Assembly (NCBI GenBank): GCA_963601915.1
Contig: CAVCGL010000009.1
Coordinates: 43,274 to 107,273, forward strand
Reading direction: 5' to 3'
DNA from: Butyricicoccus_A sp963601915
GTDB lineage: Bacteria > Bacillota > Clostridia > Oscillospirales > Butyricicoccaceae
DNA length: 64,000 bases
In this document: piece after piece, positions 60,351-64,000 of the stretch
Layout of the letters: each line of letters begins with the position of its first letter
How positions within the stretch are numbered: the first letter of the stretch is position 1
Notes under the pieces: generated by a model
What the model saw: only the letters and a program-made list of their open reading frames with translations
Databases searched by the model: none
What the model was told of the DNA's origin: nothing
Position numbers and translations under genes: made by a program

Positions 60351-61658
60351 TTATCCCTCTGCGGAGCTGTCCGACTGTCCATATGAAAATCCGACATCGC
60401 CGCTGCCGGAACCGGTATCTGCTGCACCGCCGCCATTGAGCGCCATGACGCAGGCACCGACCGCCAGTGCGAACAGCAAAATAACTATGATAACAACGAC
60501 GGCAATGCCGCGGCCGCTGATAATTTGTTCTGGGCCGTCATCCTCTGCGTCGTCTTCCAGCTCCGATTCGCGCTTAATCCGATTGCGCCGCAGCGGCTCC
60601 TGTGTCTCTTCTGTGGCAACAAAATCCGTCGGAATCGGAATATCCGGAATACTGCTGACATCCAATGGTTCTTCAACCGGTTGTTCCGGCTCCGGCTGCT
60701 TTGCCTGCCGGATCTGTTCTTTGGATACAACGCGAGTCTGTTCCATCTCATCTGCTTCCGGCTCTGCCTGTTTTGCCTGACGAATGTCTTCCTTGGATAC
60801 GACACGAGTCTGTTCCATCTCATCTGGTTCCGGCTCCGCCTGCTTTGCCTGATGAATGTCTTCTTTGGATACGACACGGGTCTGTTCCATTTCGTCTGGT
60901 TTCGGCTCGGCTTGCTTTGCCTGACGAATGTCTTCTTTAGATACGACGCGAGTCGGCTGTTCTGCGTATTCGTGCATCGCCCGATGAATTTCATCTCGTC
61001 CAATCGCACGAGTATATCCTTCATCCTCAACTTCGTCTGCCAGCGGCGGCACGTCGCGGCCGCTCTCTGCCATGACTTCCTGCACATATTGCTGCAGCAG
61101 CTCGCCAGTATCTTCTGGGGCTTCCTCTGCCGACTGACCCACCGATGTCTGCTCCTGCTTCTGCTTGCGCTCTGCAATCAGCTCTTGAATATCTGCCGCA
61201 AACGCTCGTGTGTCCTCCTGTGTCGGCATAGACTGTTCCGGCGCGCACTCCGACTGTTCCTCCGGGTGCTTGGTTTCACTCGTCATCACATCCTGCACAT
61301 ACTGCCGGAGCAAGGTCGAGTCATCCATATCTTCCGCTTTTTCTTCGTGTACAGCAGTCTGGGCAGCCTGTCCCCGTTCTCCCCATTCCTCGTCAATGAC
61401 CTGATTGATTTCATCCTGCAATCCCTTTGGAATGTACTCTTCTGCCGGATCCGGCATAAAATCCCGTCCAAACGAAATGTGCTGTGTTGCATCCATACCG
61501 CTTGCGTCGCTCTGTACATAATCCTTCGGAACGGCGATGGTAAAATCATCCTCTGGCGAAACCTCTTTGGGCTTTTTCGGCACCGCAGTCGGTGCTCCAC
61601 AATAAATGCAGTACTTTGTTCCGTCTGCCAATTGTTTTCCGCATCGGATGCAATACAT
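60351..61658 (-). CDS. Zinc-ribbon acidic repeat protein with C-terminal membrane segment
   Basis: 435 residues. N-terminal zinc ribbon (CIRCGKQL...YCIYCGAP, residues 3-23, four Cys), a long acidic low-complexity region, tandem 24-residue repeats (about 236-325; core TRVVSKEDIRQAKQAEP), then one membrane helix (about 388-410; GIAVVVIIVILLFALAVGA) and a short Gly/Ser-rich outer tail. The bulk is therefore cytoplasmic. Zinc-ribbon membrane proteins are common in Clostridia but their roles are mostly unknown. ATG 61658 is eight bases after GGAGG; promoter at 61696-61724. Confidence 0.82.
   Translation of the reverse strand: MYCIRCGKQLADGTKYCIYCGAPTAVPKKPKEVSPEDDFTIAVPKDYVQSDASGMDATQHISFGRDFMPDPAEEYIPKGLQDEINQVIDEEWGERGQAAQTAVHEEKAEDMDDSTLLRQYVQDVMTSETKHPEEQSECAPEQSMPTQEDTRAFAADIQELIAERKQKQEQTSVGQSAEEAPEDTGELLQQYVQEVMAESGRDVPPLADEVEDEGYTRAIGRDEIHRAMHEYAEQPTRVVSKEDIRQAKQAEPKPDEMEQTRVVSKEDIHQAKQAEPEPDEMEQTRVVSKEDIRQAKQAEPEADEMEQTRVVSKEQIRQAKQPEPEQPVEEPLDVSSIPDIPIPTDFVATEETQEPLRRNRIKRESELEDDAEDDGPEQIISGRGIAVVVIIVILLFALAVGACVMALNGGGAADTGSGSGDVGFSYGQSDSSAEG
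60684..60953 (-). repeat. 72-bp tandem coding repeats
   Basis: Three nearly identical 72-base units (60882-60953, 60810-60881, 60738-60809) and a partial fourth to about 60684, in frame, each coding TRVVSKEDI[RH]QAKQAEP and an acidic linker. Confidence 0.9.
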
Positions 61659-61695
61659 ACACATCTCCTCCTTCTTACGCCATACAATTGGTTAT

Positions 61696-61724
61696 ATTAT
61701 ACGGCATCTCAGATATATTGACAA
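61696..61724 (-). promoter_or_regulatory. Promoter of the zinc-ribbon protein gene
   Basis: TTGTCA, 17 bases, TATAAT on the minus strand. CTTGTCAA occurs twice, 13 bases apart, at and just upstream of the -35. Confidence 0.75.
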
Positions 61725-61775
61725 GTTTTTTTGACAAGATGTGCCGTATACCCAAACATATGCCGGACAGGCACA

Positions 61776-61811
61776 CAAAAGAACCCCGAACGTTTCCGCT
61801 CGGGGTTCTAC
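61776..61811 (-). terminator. Terminator of the 133-residue membrane protein gene
   Basis: Arms AGAACCCCGA and TCGGGGTTCT with a ten-base loop and TTTT on the minus strand; it sits 115 bases past the stop. Confidence 0.8.
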
Positions 61812-61924
61812 TATCAAAAACATGAAAAAGGTAGGGACAAAACCAAGCAGCCTGTGCGCTGCTGTCCTTAGTATGCCGAAAAATGTCCCGTTTCATTTGC
61901 CGCAATTATGACGGTTCTGTAAAA

Positions 61925-62323
61925 TCAAAAGCTGCTGACAACGCCGATAATCAGTCCCACTAAAATGCCAATCGTCATCACAACGGCGCTGAGCGTATAC
62001 GAGCTGCTCTTTTCCTTTTGGGTATGCAGCTTTTGAAACATACCGCGAATCAGCGCCACAATGCCAAACAGCGCAATCAAAATACAGACGATGCATCCCA
62101 CGGTCATCGGCACAGAACCGGCCGTCAAAATACGCTCAATGAGCATGATAATGCCTGCAGACAGACACATCAGAATAAAGGTCACAATCGGCAGACCGCC
62201 TGTCTGGCCGGAAACATCCGGAAGGTTTTCCAGCGGATCTTCTTCCAGCCGTTCCGGCTCAACCGGCTGCGATTTTTCCTCTACCAGCTTTACTTGATAG
62301 TTCGTTTTGTTTTCCGGTTCCAT
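61925..62323 (-). CDS. Small membrane protein of unknown function
   Basis: 132 residues. A hydrophilic acidic start of about 45 residues (KLVEEKSQPVEPERLEEDPLEN), then three membrane segments (about 48-66, 70-93 and 110-131). No family recognised. I prefer ATG 62323; an ATG four codons earlier is directly against the GAGGAG site. A TTTACA-18-TATGCT promoter-like pair lies at about 62351-62380 (minus). It lies between rtcB and the zinc-ribbon gene. Confidence 0.7.
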   Translation of the reverse strand: MEPENKTNYQVKLVEEKSQPVEPERLEEDPLENLPDVSGQTGGLPIVTFILMCLSAGIIMLIERILTAGSVPMTVGCIVCILIALFGIVALIRGMFQKLHTQKEKSSSYTLSAVVMTIGILVGLIIGVVSSF

Positions 62324-62419
62324 GGTTTCTCTCATCTCCTCGTTTTATGACTCTATGTAGCATAGCACACATCGTGCCGCACTGTAAAGCATTCCCTGTC
62401 GAGATTCACAAAACATTCA

Positions 62420-63622
62420 TTATTCCGCCGCTTTGAAATTATATACCGGCCGAATGCGCTGTACGATGTCCGCTGTCGGCGCGATTTGTTGTACGATTTC
62501 GTCCATATTTTTATACGCCATTGGTGATTCATCCAGTGTGCTCTGCTGCACACAGGTGGTATAAATGCCACGCATCGACTGCTGAAACTGTTCTAGTGTC
62601 AGCGTCTGTTTGGCATCGGTGCGGCTCATCAGACGGCCAGCGCCATACGGTGCCGACTCGTTCCAATCTGTGTTGCCCTTTCCCACGCAAATCAGACTGC
62701 CATCGCGCATATTGATCGGAATGAGCAGTGTTTCTCCCTGTTTTGCAGAGACGCTTCCCTTGCGCAAAATCATCGCATCGGTATCAATATAATTGTGAAT
62801 GGTCGAAAATGCGTCAACGCAGGTCAAATGCATAGTTTGCAAAATCGCCTGCACCATTGCCTGCCGATTATAAACCGCAAACCGCTGCACCAGCTTCATG
62901 TCATGGATGTAATCGGCAAACAGCTCACCGGATACATACGCCAGCTCTTTGGGAACATCCGGCGTGTATTCCCGTTTGATTTGCGCCGTGGCGCGCGCAA
63001 TGTCCTGTTCGCGTCCCTGCGCTTTGAGCTGCTGCATTGCCTCCTGCACGAGCGGCTGATAGCCCCGCTGCAATGCCTTCCAGCCTGCTTTTTGATAAAA
63101 GCTCGCTGTCTCCACGCCGAGATGCCGGCTGCCCGAATGCACGACGAGATACAAGTGTCCGTCCTCTCCGCGGTCTATCTCGATAAAATGATTGCCGCCG
63201 CCCAGCGTGCCGATACTGCACTGCGCCCGCTTGATGTCTATCTGCTTGGCACAGCGCAAGTCTTGCAGATCCAGCCTCTTTGCCAGTGAATGCGGCTGCG
63301 AATGGATCGCATGGCCCGACGGAATGTGTGTGCGAATGACGCGATCCAGCTCGTCAAAATCAATCTGCGTTTCTTTGAGCTGAACGGTTTCCATGCCGCA
63401 GCCAATGTCCACGCCGACCATGCCGGGCACAACTTTATCCGTCAGCGTCATTGTCGTTCCAATCGTGCATCCCACACCGGCGTGTACATCCGGCATGATG
63501 CGAAGTTTGGAATCCGCAAAAGCCCGCTGGTCACAGACCTGTTGAATCTGCTGCCGCGCTTGCGGCTCTAACGTCTTGCAAAAGCACTTTGCCGTATTGT
63601 ACATTCCTCGAATGGCAATCAT
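62420..63622 (-). CDS. RtcB-family RNA ligase homologue with Tyr at the guanylylation site
   Basis: 400 residues of the RtcB fold, the GTP- and Mn-dependent ligase that joins 2',3'-cyclic phosphate and 5'-OH RNA ends. Metal-binding motifs are present: MPDVHAGVGCTIG, GVDIGCGM (Cys), GGGNHFIE and VHSGSRHLG. The motif that holds the guanylylated His (HGAGR in E. coli and Pyrococcus RtcB) reads YGAGRLMSR here, with Tyr326 (codon 62645-62647). The fold is certain; ligase activity is not, so I leave the symbol empty. GGAGG six bases before ATG 63622. No archease gene is near. It lies just downstream of a tRNA array. Confidence 0.9.
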   Translation of the reverse strand: MIAIRGMYNTAKCFCKTLEPQARQQIQQVCDQRAFADSKLRIMPDVHAGVGCTIGTTMTLTDKVVPGMVGVDIGCGMETVQLKETQIDFDELDRVIRTHIPSGHAIHSQPHSLAKRLDLQDLRCAKQIDIKRAQCSIGTLGGGNHFIEIDRGEDGHLYLVVHSGSRHLGVETASFYQKAGWKALQRGYQPLVQEAMQQLKAQGREQDIARATAQIKREYTPDVPKELAYVSGELFADYIHDMKLVQRFAVYNRQAMVQAILQTMHLTCVDAFSTIHNYIDTDAMILRKGSVSAKQGETLLIPINMRDGSLICVGKGNTDWNESAPYGAGRLMSRTDAKQTLTLEQFQQSMRGIYTTCVQQSTLDESPMAYKNMDEIVQQIAPTADIVQRIRPVYNFKAAE

Positions 63623-63656
63623 GTTACCCCTCCTATCGCGCCAATTTCCAGATATA

Positions 63657-63687
63657 GCAAAAAGACCTTAACTTTCGTTAAGGTCTT
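63657..63687 (-). terminator. Terminator of the tRNA-Leu array
   Basis: Twelve-base arms AAAGACCTTAAC (63661-63672) and complement ending at 63688, loop TTTC, then TTTTT on the minus strand. Confidence 0.88.
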
Positions 63688-63774
63688 TGGTGCAGATGGA
63701 GGGACTTGAACCCTCACGTCCTTGCGAACACTAGCACCTGAAGCTAGCGCGTCTGCCATTCCGCCACATCTGCA
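63688..63774 (-). tRNA. tRNA-Leu (CAG), copy nearest the terminator
   Basis: 87 bases with encoded CCA. Acceptor stem TGCAGAT/ATCTGCA, T-loop GGTTCAAGTC, anticodon arm GCTAGCTTCAGGTGCTAG with anticodon CAG, and a long variable arm (GTTCGCAAGGAC region) as in class-II tRNAs. Confidence 0.96.
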
Positions 63775-63817
63775 TGGCGTCTCTTCTTTTGTTTCACGAC
63801 CGAGACTCAATCGTGTT

Positions 63818-63904
63818 TGGTGCAGATGGAGGGACTTGAACCCTCACGTCCTTGCGAACACTAGCACCTGAAGCTAGCGCGTCTGCCATTCCGCCACATC
63901 TGCA
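63818..63904 (-). tRNA. tRNA-Leu (CAG), second identical copy
   Basis: Identical to the copy at 63688-63774, 130 bases upstream in the direction of transcription. The 43-base spacers are also identical where visible. Confidence 0.96.
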
Positions 63905-63947
63905 TGGCGTCTCTTCTTTTGTTTCACGACCGAGACTCAATCGTGTT

Positions 63948-64000
63948 TGGTGCAGATGGAGGGACTTGAACCCTCACGTCCTTGCGAACACTAGCACCTG
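63948..64000 (-). tRNA. tRNA-Leu (CAG), third copy cut by the window edge
   Basis: The 3' part (53 bases including CCA, T-arm, variable arm and part of the anticodon arm) is identical to the other two; the 5' part lies beyond the edge. Confidence 0.93.

Larger units (their letters stand above)
63688..64000 (-). repeat. 130-bp tandem repeat of tRNA-Leu plus spacer
   Basis: Unit of 87-base tRNA plus 43-base spacer, at least 2.4 units, without a visible mismatch. The spacer carries a CACGA/TCGTG hairpin that may aid processing. Confidence 0.92.

Noticed and set aside
63688..64000. CRISPR array suggested by regular 130-bp repeats
   Set aside because: The repeats are complete tRNA-Leu genes with identical spacers; CRISPR spacers would differ.

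Overview
The window reads as chromosomal DNA of a spore-forming, anaerobic, gut-type Clostridia bacterium, plausibly Oscillospirales such as the Butyricicoccus/Agathobaculum group. This is inferred from three S-layer-homology (SLH) surface proteins, a spoVAC-D-E locus behind a textbook sigma-G promoter, an ECF folate transporter under a THF riboswitch, strong Shine-Dalgarno sites and moderate GC. No 16S gene or marker in the window fixes the genus. There is no prophage, IS element or CRISPR array.

Layout. 1-6.1 kb: a cut-off acidic repeat protein, rlmB, two unknown membrane proteins, a cell-wall amidase with SLH domains and aspartate kinase. 6.1-8.8 kb: thrB, hom and a small ACT regulator, so with lysC an aspartate/threonine operon. 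8.9-10.7 kb: a transglutaminase-like SLH protein. 10.9-19 kb: a complete arginine pathway argG-H-C-J-B-D-F read leftward from one promoter with an ArgR-type box upstream. 19.4-21.6 kb: a lipoprotein and an orphan two-domain ArsA-like ATPase. 21.8-24.9 kb: an asparaginase-like gene, a candidate small RNA or leader, a divergent LysR regulator and a hydrolase. 25-28.3 kb: aspS and hisS. 28.4-37.8 kb: mgsA-like, minD, mrdA, mreD, mreC, maf, dut, a U32 peptidase and a ZapA fused to a long coiled coil, which form a cell-shape/division cluster. 38-40.8 kb: proB, proA and a CYTH protein.

40.8-47.8 kb: a leucine-rich SLH protein, a THF-riboswitch folate ECF gene, carD, an Rrf2 regulator divergent from a flavin-binding PNPOx protein, and a csoR / P-type metal ATPase / small membrane protein module with visible operators. 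47.9-56.5 kb: a sugar region (SSS symporter, GPH symporter, TIM-barrel isomerase, Gfo/Idh oxidoreductase, AraC regulator, orphan sugar-binding lipoprotein). 56.7-58.6 kb: spoVAC-D-E. 58.7-60.1 kb: glgA. 60.3-63.6 kb: a zinc-ribbon acidic repeat protein, a small membrane protein and an RtcB homologue. 63.7 kb to the edge: a tandem array of identical tRNA-Leu(CAG) genes.

The most unusual points are: an asparaginase homologue whose nucleophilic Thr is Asp, beside a LysR gene, a palindrome covering two divergent -35 boxes and a structured RNA with a C-rich loop; a methylglyoxal-synthase homologue with two altered active-site residues; an RtcB homologue with Tyr in place of the guanylylated His; a ZapA with nine 28-residue coiled-coil repeats; and fully readable THF, CsoR, sigma-G and ArgR-type control sites.
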